Assembly: GCA_020629875.1 (NCBI GenBank)
Contig: JAHDCL010000006.1
Location: forward strand, 1-56,808
From: Hellea sp.
GTDB taxonomy: Bacteria > Pseudomonadota > Alphaproteobacteria > Caulobacterales > Maricaulaceae
Length of the DNA: 56,808 nt
Direction: 5' to 3'
The position numbers were made by a program, and so were the translations under genes. Under the pieces are notes generated by a model. That model was not told the DNA's origin and made no database searches. It worked only from the letters and a program-made list of their open reading frames with translations. Of this stretch, positions 27,751-37,530 are shown one piece after another. The stretch's first letter is position 1. Every line of letters begins with the position of its first letter.

Positions 27751-30700
27751 ATGCCAAAAAGAACCGACATTCAGTCCATTTTAATCATCGGGGCTGGTCC
27801 AATCGTCATTGGGCAAGCCTGTGAGTTTGATTACTCGGGCGTACAAGCCTGTAAGGCGCTTAAAGATGAGGGTTATCGCGTCATTCTCGTTAACTCTAAC
27901 CCCGCAACGATTATGACTGACCCCGGCATGGCGGACGCCACCTATGTCGAACCGATTACGCCGGAATTAGTTGAAAAAATCATCGCTATTGAGAAACCAG
28001 ATGCCATCCTTCCAACCATGGGCGGACAGACAGCTCTGAACACAGCCCTCGCTCTAGAAGAAATGGGTGTGTTGGAAAAATATGGCGTTGAGATGATTGG
28101 CGCTAAGGCGGATGTCATTGATAAGGCCGAAAGTCGTGACCGCTTTGCCAAAGCTATGACAAAAATTGGCCTTGAAAATCCCCGCGCCACTATCATTACC
28201 GCGCCTATTGGCGCAGACGGAGAACCCAACATCGCCGAAGGCGTTGCGGAAGCCGTACGAAAATTGCCCGAAACGGGACTTCCCGCCATCATCAGACCCG
28301 CTTTTACAATGGGCGGCACCGGCGGCGGCGTCGCTTATAACCAAGAAGAATTTGAAGAAATTGTCCGCTCTGGTCTTTCTGCCTCTCCAACCAATGAAGT
28401 GCTCGTCGATGAGAGCCTTCTAGGATGGAAGGAATATGAGATGGAAGTTGTGCGCGACAAAGCCGATAACTGCATCATTATTTGCGCCATTGAGAATATT
28501 GACCCTATGGGAGTACATACAGGCGACTCTATCACCGTGGCCCCTGCTCTGACTCTTACCGACAAAGAATATCAAGTCATGCGCGACGCCTCGATTGCTG
28601 TCTTACGCGAAATTGGCGTGGAAACAGGTGGCTCCAACGTCCAATTTGGCCTGAACCCCAAAGATGGCCGAATGGTTGTCATTGAAATGAACCCCCGCGT
28701 GTCACGCTCCTCTGCCCTAGCCTCTAAAGCGACGGGCTTCCCAATCGCCAAAGTCGCGGCAAAACTGGCTGTTGGCTATACATTAGATGAGCTCGATAAC
28801 GATATTACGGGCGCAACTCCTGCAGCCTTTGAGCCGACAATAGACTACGTCGTCACCAAGATCCCTCGCTTCGCTTTTGAAAAATTCCCGGGAGCAGAGC
28901 CTGTCCTTACCACAGCCATGAGATCTGTTGGTGAAGCCATGGCAATTGGCCGAACCTTCTCTGAAAGCCTTCAAAAAGCGCTTCGGTCTCTTGAAACAGA
29001 TTTGACCGGACTCAACGAGATTATACTCGACCCAACGGGCGAAATGAGCGCGGATGAGCTTAAAAACGCTATGAAGGCCCGCCTGTCTATTCTCGCGCCT
29101 GATCGCCTTTTGGTTATCGCGCAAGCGTTCCGCCAGGGCTTTACTGTCGAAAAGATATTCCAATATACGGGCATTGACCCTTGGTTCCTGCGCCAGATTG
29201 AAGATCTGATAAAGGCTGAAGAGTGGATAAAGTCCAATGGCCTTCCCAAAACGGAAGCCGAGTGGCGGGCGATTAAGTCCGAAGGGTTTGCTGATGCCCG
29301 AATTGGCGAGCTTTGCGGCAAATCTGAAATCGCAGTGCGCAAGGCTCGCCGAAAGGCAGGCGTGCGGCCCGTCTATAAACGCGTCGATACATGCGCAGCT
29401 GAATTCCAGGCCAAAACGCCCTATATGTACTCCACTTATGAAGTCCCCAGTTTTGGCGGAAAAGTGGATGACGAAGCCCGCGTCTCAGACCGCGACAAAG
29501 TCATAATTTTGGGCGGCGGCCCCAACCGTATTGGACAAGGTATCGAGTTTGATTACTGCTGCTGTCACGCGGCATATGCCATGGGCGATATGAATATCGA
29601 GTCCATCATGGTAAACTGCAATCCTGAAACGGTCTCGACTGATTACGACACATCTGACCGACTATATTTCGAGCCTCTGACTGAGGAGGATGTCTTAGAA
29701 CTCATTCTGACGGAAAAACAGTCTGGAAACCTGAAGGGCGTTATTGTCCAATTTGGGGGTCAGACACCGTTAAAACTGGCCGAGGCCCTTGAGGCGAATG
29801 ATATTCCTCTGCTGGGAACAAAGCGCGATGCCCTGGACCGCGCCGAAGATCGTGAGCGTTTCAAAGCATTGGTAGAAAAACTTGGGTTAAAGCAACCCAA
29901 TAACGCCATTGCTCGTAATGCCAAAGAGGCTGCTGAAGCTGCCAAAATCGTGGGTTACCCACTTGTTCTTCGACCCTCAAATGTCTTGGGCGGACGCGGT
30001 ATGGAAATCGTTGACAATGACTCGGAACTAAACCGCTACATATCGGAAGCTGTTAAAGTTTCCGGCAAATCACCCCTCCTGATTGATCAATACCTACGAG
30101 ATGCCATTGAGGTTGACGTCGACGTCATTTGTGACGGCGAACAGGTCTATGTCGCTGGCATTATGGAGCATATTGAAGAAGCTGGCGTTCACTCTGGCGA
30201 CTCTGCATGCTCTCTGCCGCCTTACACATTGTCTGATGCGGTCGTTGCCGAGCTTGGCCGACAAGCAGAATTACTCGCACTAGAACTTGGCGTTATCGGA
30301 TTTATGAACACGCAGTTCGCCGTAAAAGACGATGTAGTTTATCTCATCGAAGTAAACCCTCGGGCCTCACGGACGGTGCCTTTCGTCGCCAAGGCAATTG
30401 GTCAGCCGATTGCGAACATTGCTGCTAAAGTTATGGCTGGTGTCAAACTATCCGAATTTGATCTCAGTGCGAAACCTCAGAAGCATATCGCCGTAAAAGA
30501 GGCCGTATTCCCATTTGCTCGCTTCCCTGGCGTTGATACTGTTCTGGGCCCAGAAATGCGTTCAACGGGTGAAATCATGGGGCTGGCAGAAAGCTTCGGG
30601 ATGGCCTTTGCCAAAAGCCAACTCGGCGGAGGCGTAACCCTTCCCAGCGCAGGAAAAGTCTTCATTTCAGTTCGCGAGCAACATAAACCAATGATGGCGG

Positions 30701-31047
30701 AACTCGCCAAAGACCTCATCGATCTAGGCTTCACCATCATGGCAACTGGCGGAACCACAAAATACCTTCGCGCCCAAGGGTTAGAAGTAGAGTACGTCAA
30801 GAAGTTCCACGAAGGTCGCCCGAACATCATTGACGCCATGAAGAATGGGGACGTAGCTCTTGTGTTCAACACGACGAGCGGAAAGCAGTCTTTAAAAGAC
30901 AGCTTCAGTTTACGCCGCACGGCGCTAACCCAAAAAATCCCATATTTTACAACTGCGGCGGCCTCAAAGGCTACAGTAGAAGCGATTAAAGAGCTCGCGA
31001 AGGGCGATTATGAAGTTGAAAGCTTACAATCCATTGCAGCAGGTTAG
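27751..31047 (+). CDS. carB: Carbamoyl-phosphate synthase large subunit
   Basis: CarB makes carbamoyl phosphate from bicarbonate, ATP and the ammonia delivered by CarA. The 1098-residue protein has two ATP-grasp halves: the first opens with [20 protein letters not shown], the second near residue 580 with [19 protein letters not shown]. Each has an [16 protein letters not shown]- or [16 protein letters not shown]-type glycine-rich loop. The C-terminal MGS-like allosteric domain starts near residue 960 ([20 protein letters not shown]). ATG at 27751 (MPKRTDIQS) is the conventional start; the track extends five residues further. It is divergent from the M48 protease and followed by a terminator 126 bases downstream. 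Confidence 0.98.
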   Translation: MPKRTDIQSILIIGAGPIVIGQACEFDYSGVQACKALKDEGYRVILVNSNPATIMTDPGMADATYVEPITPELVEKIIAIEKPDAILPTMGGQTALNTALALEEMGVLEKYGVEMIGAKADVIDKAESRDRFAKAMTKIGLENPRATIITAPIGADGEPNIAEGVAEAVRKLPETGLPAIIRPAFTMGGTGGGVAYNQEEFEEIVRSGLSASPTNEVLVDESLLGWKEYEMEVVRDKADNCIIICAIENIDPMGVHTGDSITVAPALTLTDKEYQVMRDASIAVLREIGVETGGSNVQFGLNPKDGRMVVIEMNPRVSRSSALASKATGFPIAKVAAKLAVGYTLDELDNDITGATPAAFEPTIDYVVTKIPRFAFEKFPGAEPVLTTAMRSVGEAMAIGRTFSESLQKALRSLETDLTGLNEIILDPTGEMSADELKNAMKARLSILAPDRLLVIAQAFRQGFTVEKIFQYTGIDPWFLRQIEDLIKAEEWIKSNGLPKTEAEWRAIKSEGFADARIGELCGKSEIAVRKARRKAGVRPVYKRVDTCAAEFQAKTPYMYSTYEVPSFGGKVDDEARVSDRDKVIILGGGPNRIGQGIEFDYCCCHAAYAMGDMNIESIMVNCNPETVSTDYDTSDRLYFEPLTEEDVLELILTEKQSGNLKGVIVQFGGQTPLKLAEALEANDIPLLGTKRDALDRAEDRERFKALVEKLGLKQPNNAIARNAKEAAEAAKIVGYPLVLRPSNVLGGRGMEIVDNDSELNRYISEAVKVSGKSPLLIDQYLRDAIEVDVDVICDGEQVYVAGIMEHIEEAGVHSGDSACSLPPYTLSDAVVAELGRQAELLALELGVIGFMNTQFAVKDDVVYLIEVNPRASRTVPFVAKAIGQPIANIAAKVMAGVKLSEFDLSAKPQKHIAVKEAVFPFARFPGVDTVLGPEMRSTGEIMGLAESFGMAFAKSQLGGGVTLPSAGKVFISVREQHKPMMAELAKDLIDLGFTIMATGGTTKYLRAQGLEVEYVKKFHEGRPNIIDAMKNGDVALVFNTTSGKQSLKDSFSLRRTALTQKIPYFTTAAASKATVEAIKELAKGDYEVESLQSIAAG

Positions 31048-31172
31048 GAATTAGATTTTTCATTCCCGTAGAGCTATGCGAGACGCACTTGACTCTATTG
31101 TCATATTTCTGCAATCTTTGTGAGTCCTTACTTTTTTATCGTCTCCTTTCGTGAATGAGCAATGGACATTCT

Positions 31173-31202
31173 AAACGGCAGGGTGGCACCCCTGCCGTTT
31201 TT
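31173..31202 (+). terminator. Rho-independent terminator after carB
   Basis: AAACGGCAGGG and CCCTGCCGTTT form a perfect 11-bp stem around TGGCAC, followed by a T run on the forward strand. It lies 126 bases after the carB stop, further than usual; the stretch between contains TTGACT (31089-31094) but no clear -10 box, so a short separate transcript is only a weak possibility. Confidence 0.85.
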
Positions 31203-31230
31203 CATTGGAATAGCTCATAATGGCGGAAAT

Positions 31231-31257
31231 AAAAAAGCCTGCGAGGAATCGCAGGCT
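31231..31257 (-). terminator. Rho-independent terminator of the urcA-family gene
   Basis: On the reverse strand AGCCTGCGA-TTCC-TCGCAGGCT is a perfect 9-bp stem followed by TTTTTT. It starts 25 bases after the stop of the UrcA-family gene and stands back to back with the carB terminator. Confidence 0.9.
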
Positions 31258-31281
31258 CCAGATGATGCTTTGATCGTCAGA

Positions 31282-31617
31282 TTAGCTCTGCATTTTCTTA
31301 TAATAATTCGTCAGGCTGTTATCCCCAATGTCCTGTACAAATTCCATTAGTAAGTTCTGCGCGCACTCCTTTTCAAGAGACCTTGCGCCAAGCCCGCGAC
31401 TACCCGACGCCGAACAAGCATTTTCAGCTCGCCGTTCCAGAGCTCGATAAATTTTCGCAACACCTCTCTCGGTCTTAAGGTCCCGAGCATCTATGGTTGT
31501 GGTTACGGTTTCGCCTATTGTAGGTATGGCATAGGCTGGCGTGGTCGCGGCGATTGTTCCGCCGATTAGCGCCGTCGTCGTCAAAATTTTGATGGTATTT
31601 GATAGATGAGTTTTCAT
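31282..31617 (-). CDS. UrcA family secreted protein
   Basis: The 111-residue protein has a signal peptide (NTIKILTTTALIGGTIAATT, with cleavage likely after PAYA near residue 30) and a mature part of about 80 residues. The pattern TIDARDLKTERGVAKIYRAL followed by RRAENAC, then KECAQNLLMEFVQDIGDNSL, matches UrcA-family proteins, which carry two conserved cysteines and are common in Caulobacterales, Hyphomonadaceae and Sphingomonadales. The cysteines probably pair in the periplasm. The function is unknown. A ribosome site (GGAGAAAACGACT) precedes the ATG, and a terminator follows the stop. Upstream lies a 255-bp region with two palindromes shared with the divergent hydroxylase gene. Confidence 0.85.
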   Translation of the reverse strand: MKTHLSNTIKILTTTALIGGTIAATTPAYAIPTIGETVTTTIDARDLKTERGVAKIYRALERRAENACSASGSRGLGARSLEKECAQNLLMEFVQDIGDNSLTNYYKKMQS

Positions 31618-31737
31618 AGTCGTTTTCTCCTTTAATTTATGAAACGACTAAGGATGAACTGGCACGTCCTCCCTAGTCCTATAAGAAGCTGTCCAGTTCG
31701 AAGGGGATTTACTCCTTATTGTTTTTCGATAACTTAT

Positions 31738-31780
31738 AACGTGCCATTTGTCACGTTAATTTATCGTAAATCGATAAATT
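31738..31780. promoter_or_regulatory. Adjacent palindromes between the urcA-family and hydroxylase genes
   Basis: Two perfect inverted repeats stand side by side: AACGTG-N8-CACGTT (31738-31743 and 31752-31757) and AATTTATCG-N5-CGATAAATT (31758-31766 and 31772-31780). They lie about 120 bp from the urcA-family start and 93 bp from the hydroxylase start, so both genes could be controlled from here. The rest of the 255-bp gap (31618-31872) is AT-rich without another gene. The binding proteins are unknown. Confidence 0.5.
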
Positions 31781-31872
31781 ATTGGTAAGGTATTCGACAG
31801 AAACCTAGAACAGCGAACGTTAAGCTCACATCAAGGATTTCAGACTACCCCTAAAAACAGCACGGGGGTAAA

Positions 31873-33027
31873 ATGAGCAAACAAACTGAATACGATTATC
31901 CAGAGCGCATCATCGAGCCCATGGAGCACCGTCAATTTAAACTCGGCCAAGGAAAAATATCAGCAAGCCTGGCGTGCAGCCTCGGTATTTTGAGCTTTCT
32001 GGCCGTCCTCTGTTTCAAGTTCCCAACTTATTTGACAACAGCTGAACTGCGGGAAACGTATAATCTCACTTTTTTACGCTCGATGCTCCAATATGGCATC
32101 GTTGGTGCCCTTCTCTTTGGCTTACTCACCTTCGTAATCGGAAATTATCGCCGGATAGCGGCGACTGGCATTCTCTTTTGCATTGGAGCTTTGGCAATGG
32201 GCGGACATAGAGTTGAAACCGGGCCCGTCAATGATACTCCCATTGCATTTGGGCTAGATTGGCTCGTATTAGCCTTCATTTTTTCCGCCATTTTATTCAT
32301 ATTTTTGGAGAAGGTCTTCCCAAAATATAAAGAGCAAGCTATTCTAAGACCCGAATGGAAGCTGGATGTCTTCTATTTTGCCTTCAACCACCTGCTCATT
32401 ACCGTTCTGCTTTTAACCGGAAACTTCTTTGTTGCCTCCTATTTTGGCTGGGCGGTCAGCGATACATTCCAGGCTTGGATACAAAGCACGCCAATTTGGG
32501 CCCAAGTGATACTCTTATTACTCTGTGCTGACTTCGTTCTCTATTGGTCTCACCGTACATTTCATGAAGATGAAAAGCTCTGGAAAATTCACGCAGTTCA
32601 TCACTCAGTCGAGCATATGGATTGGATGGCGGGGTCCCGAAATCACGTCATTCAAATGTTCGTCGATCGCTGCCTCGCCATGGTTCCACTTTATCTGTTG
32701 GGTGCAAGTAAAGAGGCCCTTGATATCTACGTGGCAATCGCCGCGTTCCAAGCCGTTTACGTTCATGCGAATGTTCACATCCCAGTCGGGCCTCTGAAAT
32801 ACGTCTTTTGCACCCCGCAATATCATCATTGGCATCATAGCTCCGAGACGCCGGCCATAGATACGAATTATGCAGTTCATCTACCGCTATATGATATGAT
32901 TTTTGGAACTTATCATATGCCTGGTGATAAATGGCCCGCGCATTACGGCACGGTCAGGCGCCTCCCCCGCACATTCTTATCACAACTCTTCTACCCATTT
33001 AAAAGCACCCCGCCCCCGAGCGACTAA
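31873..33027 (+). CDS. Sterol desaturase / fatty acid hydroxylase family membrane protein
   Basis: The 384-residue protein has about seven to eight hydrophobic segments, with four in the first 170 residues before the catalytic part. The three histidine clusters of the di-iron hydroxylases are complete: HRTFHEDEKLWKIHAVHHS near residues 229-248 and HHWHHSSE near 318. The long N-terminal membrane portion is more than the core domain needs and may contact substrate or partners. The reaction is oxygen-dependent hydroxylation or desaturation of a membrane lipid; sterol, hopanoid, carotenoid and fatty acid substrates are all possible. It is the second member of this superfamily in the window. The upstream gap holds palindromes. 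A GGGGG site precedes the ATG. Confidence 0.9.
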   Translation: MSKQTEYDYPERIIEPMEHRQFKLGQGKISASLACSLGILSFLAVLCFKFPTYLTTAELRETYNLTFLRSMLQYGIVGALLFGLLTFVIGNYRRIAATGILFCIGALAMGGHRVETGPVNDTPIAFGLDWLVLAFIFSAILFIFLEKVFPKYKEQAILRPEWKLDVFYFAFNHLLITVLLLTGNFFVASYFGWAVSDTFQAWIQSTPIWAQVILLLLCADFVLYWSHRTFHEDEKLWKIHAVHHSVEHMDWMAGSRNHVIQMFVDRCLAMVPLYLLGASKEALDIYVAIAAFQAVYVHANVHIPVGPLKYVFCTPQYHHWHHSSETPAIDTNYAVHLPLYDMIFGTYHMPGDKWPAHYGTVRRLPRTFLSQLFYPFKSTPPPSD

Positions 33028-33096
33028 CCTTACCCCTTGATTATCGCGTAAAATCCCTTATCTCTGCGCGGCTTAGGAATTTTGGAACTTACGACA

Positions 33097-33570
33097 ATGC
33101 AAAAATACCCGATGACAGTTGGCGGCCATGCCGCTCTAGAGGCTGAACTGAAAAATCTAAAGTCCGTTGAACGGCCTTACATCATCAATGCAATATCAGT
33201 TGCGCGCGAGCATGGTGATTTATCCGAAAACGCCGAATATCATGCTGCCAAAGAGAAGCAGGGCTTTATTGAAGGTCGCATTCAAGAGCTTGAGTCAAAA
33301 TTATCACTGGCTCAGGTCATCGACACGTCGAAAATGGACGGCGACACCGTAAAGTTCGGCGCGATTGTCAAAATCGTCAATGAAGATACGGATGAGGAAA
33401 GCACTTACCAGATCGTTGGCGAAGATGAGGCTAGCGTTAAAGATGGAAAAGTCTCAATCACTTCACCGATTGCTCGTGCCATGATTTCCAAAGAAATTGG
33501 TGATACGTTTGAAGTCATCGCGCCTGGCGGGTCCAAAGGCTATGAAATCTTGGAAGTTAGCTACAAATAG
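33097..33570 (+). CDS. greA: Transcription elongation factor GreA
   Basis: GreA enters the RNA polymerase secondary channel and stimulates cleavage of backtracked transcripts. The N-terminal coiled coil (residues 1-75) includes [20 protein letters not shown]. The acidic tip residues lie in [20 protein letters not shown], and the C-terminal FKBP-like domain ends with [20 protein letters not shown]. It has 157 residues, the standard size. The track starts at a TTG (33082); ATG at 33097 (MQKYPMT) fits the family start. The stop codon directly abuts the start of the next gene (TAGATG), so the two are translated together. Confidence 0.97.
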   Translation: MQKYPMTVGGHAALEAELKNLKSVERPYIINAISVAREHGDLSENAEYHAAKEKQGFIEGRIQELESKLSLAQVIDTSKMDGDTVKFGAIVKIVNEDTDEESTYQIVGEDEASVKDGKVSITSPIARAMISKEIGDTFEVIAPGGSKGYEILEVSYK

Positions 33571-34551
33571 ATGGCCAGGGACCCCCTCACCTGTTTCGTC
33601 ATAAGTGACGGACGGCGCGGGATTGAAAATCAGGCTTTGGGACTAGCCGAAGCCGCCAGCCGCTTTCAACCACTCAACATTATTCGGCACACAATTGAAA
33701 ACGGCGCGGCCTTCAAAGCCGCTTCGCCAATATTACAATTCACCATGAAGTCAAATCTGGCCGATTATGGCCTGGAGGGCGCCCCCCCACACATTGCTAT
33801 AGGCTGCGGCCGTCAAGCAATCGCTCCGCTTCTCGCGCTTAAGAAACACCACTCTGAGACATTCACCATCTATGTCCAAGATCCGCGAATGGACCCAAAT
33901 CGTTTTGACCTCGTAGTCGCGCCAGAACATGATAATCTTTCAGGCCGGAATATCGAAAGGATGATTGGCTCGCCCAACCGTTTGACGGAAACCGAACTCA
34001 TCGGACAAATGCTAAGCTTCGCCGACGAGCTCGCAGCGTTGCCGATGCCGCGCGCAGCCATATTAGTTGGCGGCAACTCCAAAACACACAAACTTAGCAA
34101 AGCCGAACATACGACCCACCTGAAAGCGGCGCAGGATTTGTTGGAAAAAGGGTATTCCTTGCTCATCACGACCTCGCGGAGGACGCCTGAATGGGCTTTG
34201 AAAGACTATAAATTGCTCGATTCTGATAATAATAAAGTTTGGGCCTATTCGGGCGAAGGCCCCAACCCCTATTTTGCCTTTCTTGGAGGCGCCGACATTA
34301 TCCTTGTTACAGAGGATAGCACAAACATGCTGACCGAAGCAGCGAGTACAGGAAAGCCTGTTTATACACTGCCCATGCAGGGCAAAGCCGGAAAATTTAA
34401 ACAGCTATATGAGAGCCTGGAAGAACATTGTAATATCCGTCCGTTTGACGGAAATCTAAACTTAGAAAAATATGCGCCCTTGGAAGAAACCCAGCGCATA
34501 GCTCAGCGGTTATGGGCACATTACGAAGCCCGTACCGCTTCAATTAATTAG
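33571..34551 (+). CDS. ELM1-like (mitochondrial fission ELM1 / DUF1022 family) protein
   Basis: The 326-residue protein matches the bacterial family related to plant ELM1, a factor needed for mitochondrial division. Recognisable blocks are CFVISDGRRGIENQALGLAEA, PHIAIGCGRQAIAPLLALKK, TIYVQDPRMDPNRFDLVVAP, a central NRLTETELI, LVGGNSKTHKLSK, TTSRRTPEWAL and TEDSTNMLTEAASTGKPVYT. The last block resembles the donor-binding half of GT-B glycosyltransferases, so an enzymatic role on sugars is possible. It is fused by translation to greA (no gap) and overlaps the convergent ThuA gene by eight bases. In bacteria the function is not established. Confidence 0.87.
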   Translation: MARDPLTCFVISDGRRGIENQALGLAEAASRFQPLNIIRHTIENGAAFKAASPILQFTMKSNLADYGLEGAPPHIAIGCGRQAIAPLLALKKHHSETFTIYVQDPRMDPNRFDLVVAPEHDNLSGRNIERMIGSPNRLTETELIGQMLSFADELAALPMPRAAILVGGNSKTHKLSKAEHTTHLKAAQDLLEKGYSLLITTSRRTPEWALKDYKLLDSDNNKVWAYSGEGPNPYFAFLGGADIILVTEDSTNMLTEAASTGKPVYTLPMQGKAGKFKQLYESLEEHCNIRPFDGNLNLEKYAPLEETQRIAQRLWAHYEARTASIN

Positions 34552-35452
34552 AGCAGCCCTGTCCTTCAGAATCAGTCTTTTTCGCCGTCCAATTCAGCGC
34601 ATTTTTTAGAATTGCGATAGCCTCTTTCACCTCATAAGTCTCATGACCATGGCCCATGGCCGTGAAGACAATTCTAGACTGATTTTCGCCGATACATTTA
34701 GCCCAAATAATCGGGTGGTCCTTAGGCTCGGGTCCCATACGTAAATCGGACACATCCCCATATACATTATTCACCGGACTGTAGGTACTCTCGTCAAGCC
34801 CTGCTAGAACTACGAACTCATCGCCAGGCGGCGCTTCAAAAGTGTACCATTCATCACTCACTCTAAACTCTGATCCGATACCAGCCATAACGGGATGCGT
34901 TTGATTTAAAACCTCCACCCGCGCCATTTGGAATTGCGGATCCATGGGGTGACTGACAAAAGTCGCACCCAACATATCGTTGTGATAAAAGTCCCAATCT
35001 TGATGGGAGGCATCACCCGCGCCATGAATGAGAACGGCCCCTTTACCTTGCGCTAACCATGCCTCAAAAGCCGCCTCTTGCGTGGGGGTTAAGGCATCAC
35101 CTGTCATATTGTTGAAAACAACAACATCAAATTTTGCGAGCTCTTTTGCGTTGAAAATGGCACTATGAGACGTTGTAAAGTACCCCAGCCCCATATCCTT
35201 GGCGATTTTCATAATTGCCAAATCCGCTCCGGCAATCCCTTCTTCATGTCGCCAGTCTCGAGTTTCAGAAAAGATCAAAATAGAGGGCGTGGGAACATAG
35301 TCAAAATAACGCCCGGTTGTCGGCGGAGCTTCAAATGTTGGTCCCGTTACAGCGTCAGCCTTGCCGTCATTTTCGAGAGGCGCTTTAGCCGCGGAACATC
35401 CCATCATAACAGCTGAAAAAACAATAAAGGCAAGCGCGGAAAAATATTTCAT
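34544..35452 (-). CDS. ThuA-domain lipoprotein
   Basis: The N-terminus MKYFSALAFIVFSAVMMGC is a lipoprotein signal with cysteine at residue 19. The mature part is a ThuA-like (trehalose utilisation) class I amidotransferase-like fold: ILIFSETRDWRHEEGIAGAD, DVVVFNNMTGDALTPTQEAA, GKGAVLIHGAGDASHQDWDF, and HPIIWAKCIGENQSRIVFTA then MGHGHETYE near the end. ThuA proteins occur with sugar degradation genes and in marine bacteria; the reaction is not well known. It has no sugar-related neighbour here. It overlaps the ELM1-like gene by eight bases, tail to tail, and is divergent from trxB. Confidence 0.85.
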   Translation of the reverse strand: MKYFSALAFIVFSAVMMGCSAAKAPLENDGKADAVTGPTFEAPPTTGRYFDYVPTPSILIFSETRDWRHEEGIAGADLAIMKIAKDMGLGYFTTSHSAIFNAKELAKFDVVVFNNMTGDALTPTQEAAFEAWLAQGKGAVLIHGAGDASHQDWDFYHNDMLGATFVSHPMDPQFQMARVEVLNQTHPVMAGIGSEFRVSDEWYTFEAPPGDEFVVLAGLDESTYSPVNNVYGDVSDLRMGPEPKDHPIIWAKCIGENQSRIVFTAMGHGHETYEVKEAIAILKNALNWTAKKTDSEGQGCSN

Positions 35453-35480
35453 ATTTCTGCTTAACCTAGCTTATTGTCAT

Positions 35481-35500
35481 ACACAATGTTGTGTTTGACG
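35481..35500 (+). promoter_or_regulatory. Palindrome next to a putative -35 box upstream of trxB
   Basis: ACACAA-TG-TTGTGT (35481-35494) directly precedes TTGACG (35495-35500), a good -35 hexamer about 60 bases before the trxB start. A good -10 box is not obvious. A second small hairpin, GTCCCT-N7-AGGGAC (35523-35541), lies in the leader. This suggests regulated trxB expression, but no known redox-regulator motif was recognised. Confidence 0.4.
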
Positions 35501-35560
35501 CTTATTGCGAATCTAGCTCTGTGTCCCTATGTGTGAGGGACAGAATTTACGAGAGTTTCC

Positions 35561-36523
35561 ATGCCAGATACAACACACCATAAAGTTATTATCATCGGGT
35601 CGGGCCCAGCCGGCTACACCGCGGCCGTTTACGCTGCTCGGGCGATGTTAGAGCCAGCGATTATTGCGGGCCTACAACCGGGTGGTCAGCTGACAATTAC
35701 AACCGAAGTCGAAAACTACCCTGGATTTCCCGAAATCCAGGGTCCTGAATTGATGGAAAAATTCAAAGAGCACGCGTTGAAATTTGGCACGAGTTTCTAC
35801 GAAGATACTATCATCGATGTAGATTTTACCACACGCCCTTTTAAGATGATGGGAGACAGCGGAACGACCTATACATCAGATGCCGTCATCATTGCCACCG
35901 GTGCTCAGGCGAAATGGTTAGGCCTGCCAACTGAAGAAAAGTTCCAAGGATTTGGCGTTTCAGCATGCGCCACGTGCGATGGCTTTTTCTATCGCAATAA
36001 GGAAGTCGTCGTCGTGGGCGGCGGTAACACTGCTGTCGAAGAAGCTCTCTTCCTGACGAATTTCGCCTCACGCGTGACTCTGGTTCATCGCCGCGACAGC
36101 CTGCGTGCTGAAAAGATTTTACAACACCGCCTGCTTAATCATGACAAAGTAGAGGTCCTTTGGGATACAACACTTGAGGAAATTTTGGGCGATGAAAATC
36201 CACTCGGAGTTACGGGCGTTCGATTGAAAAATGTGAAGTCGGGTGAAGTCTTTGACCGTGAAACACATGGTGTTTTCATTGCCATTGGACACAAACCTGC
36301 GACTGAAGTTTTCAAAGGCCACGTCGAAATGAATGAAGGCGGATACATTACTACCGCGCCAGACAGCACCGCGACAAATATCCCGGGCGTGTTTGCCGCG
36401 GGTGACGTTTCTGATGAGACCTATCGTCAAGCTGTTACAGCCGCAGGCCTAGGCTGCATGGGCGCTCTCGAATCTGAGCGTTTCCTGACAGAGCAAGCGG
36501 CTATGGCTGAAGCAGCAGAATAG
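35561..36523 (+). CDS. trxB: Thioredoxin-disulfide reductase
   Basis: The flavoenzyme transfers electrons from NADPH to thioredoxin. The 320-residue protein has the FAD fold [20 protein letters not shown], the redox-active CATC in [20 protein letters not shown] near residue 136, the NADPH-binding [13 protein letters not shown] near 155, and the C-terminal FAD motif [20 protein letters not shown] near 280. Length and all motifs are standard. A GAG ribosome site precedes the ATG. The final base of its stop overlaps the GTG start of the LysR-type gene, so the two are cotranscribed. Confidence 0.97.
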   Translation: MPDTTHHKVIIIGSGPAGYTAAVYAARAMLEPAIIAGLQPGGQLTITTEVENYPGFPEIQGPELMEKFKEHALKFGTSFYEDTIIDVDFTTRPFKMMGDSGTTYTSDAVIIATGAQAKWLGLPTEEKFQGFGVSACATCDGFFYRNKEVVVVGGGNTAVEEALFLTNFASRVTLVHRRDSLRAEKILQHRLLNHDKVEVLWDTTLEEILGDENPLGVTGVRLKNVKSGEVFDRETHGVFIAIGHKPATEVFKGHVEMNEGGYITTAPDSTATNIPGVFAAGDVSDETYRQAVTAAGLGCMGALESERFLTEQAAMAEAAE

Positions 36524-37425
36524 TGGACACACTCGATTGGGATAAGGTCAAAACCTTTCACGCAGCGGCCGAGACAGGTTCTCTCACCGCCGCGGCAGAG
36601 CTTTTGAAAATATCCCAGTCAGCCGTCTCGCGGCAGATTACGGCCCTAGAGGAGAGCCTGGATACTCCCCTCTTTCACAGACATGCTCGGGGCCTGACCC
36701 TTACTGAACAGGGGCGAATTCTCTATAACACCGCACACGAAATGGCGCATAAAGTTGCGCTGGCACAAGCCTCAGTTATAGATAGCCGTAACAAACCTCA
36801 AGGCACCTTAAGGGTCTCTTCTCCAATCTCATTGGGGGCAAATTGGCTAACATCAGTATTACCCGAATTTATTGAGGCTTATCCTGAAATTGACGTGCAG
36901 CTTATCCTCGAAGATGAGGAACACGACCTCTCCGCCTTTGACGTAGACGTAGCGCTTCGCCCATGGCCCTCCACCCAAGGCGACGTCATTGAGCGAAAGC
37001 TAGGGTCAATTTCGCAAAGCCTTTATGCTTCCCATGCGTATCTGGCAAATTACGGCGCCCCAACATCCGCAGAAGATTTAGACAACCATAAGATTATCGC
37101 CTTTGGAGACCTCATCCCGAAACGCCTCCATAGTGCGAATTGGGTTTTAAAGGCCGGCCGAAACGGAACGCCCAGAGAGCCGGTTTTGTGTGTGAATAAC
37201 CTGCATGGTATCATGCGCGCCGCTGAGGCTGGTATTGGGCTCGCCGGCATCCCCGACTATATGACTGCGCTCTCACGAAGGCTTGTTCGCATTTTACCGC
37301 AGGTCAAAGGCGAGTCTTTTGACGTCTTTTTTGTTTACCCGAGCGAGCTTAGAGGGTCGGTTAAAGCGAAGGTTTTCCGTGAATTTTTAATGCGCGTGAC
37401 CAAAAACTGGCAGTCTGAGGACTAA
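36523..37425 (+). CDS. LysR-family transcriptional regulator
   Basis: The N-terminal winged helix-turn-helix reads WDKVKTFHAAAETGSLTAAA, then ISQSAVSRQITALEESLDTP (residues 5-50), typical of LysR. The effector-binding domain from about residue 90 has GTLRVSSPISLGANWLTSVL and a C-terminal GIGLAGIPDYM. It has 300 residues. The start is GTG and shares one base with the trxB stop, so translation is coupled; this is atypical because LysR regulators are mostly divergent from their targets. No ligand can be inferred. The 3' region carries a candidate small RNA gene. Confidence 0.92.
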   Translation: MDTLDWDKVKTFHAAAETGSLTAAAELLKISQSAVSRQITALEESLDTPLFHRHARGLTLTEQGRILYNTAHEMAHKVALAQASVIDSRNKPQGTLRVSSPISLGANWLTSVLPEFIEAYPEIDVQLILEDEEHDLSAFDVDVALRPWPSTQGDVIERKLGSISQSLYASHAYLANYGAPTSAEDLDNHKIIAFGDLIPKRLHSANWVLKAGRNGTPREPVLCVNNLHGIMRAAEAGIGLAGIPDYMTALSRRLVRILPQVKGESFDVFFVYPSELRGSVKAKVFREFLMRVTKNWQSED

Positions 37426-37530
37426 TTAATCGCTAAAAGGCCTCAAAACCGCCCCAGCTATGCAAAAACGCATAGGTAGTCTGCTGTTCTATCTGTTCTT
37501 ATTTCCCATCAGCTCCCCTATTTAGAGTTC

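Noticed and set aside
29760-31047. Several 60-150 residue reverse ORFs inside carB
   Set aside because: Serine/arginine-rich shadow frames opposite a certain gene.
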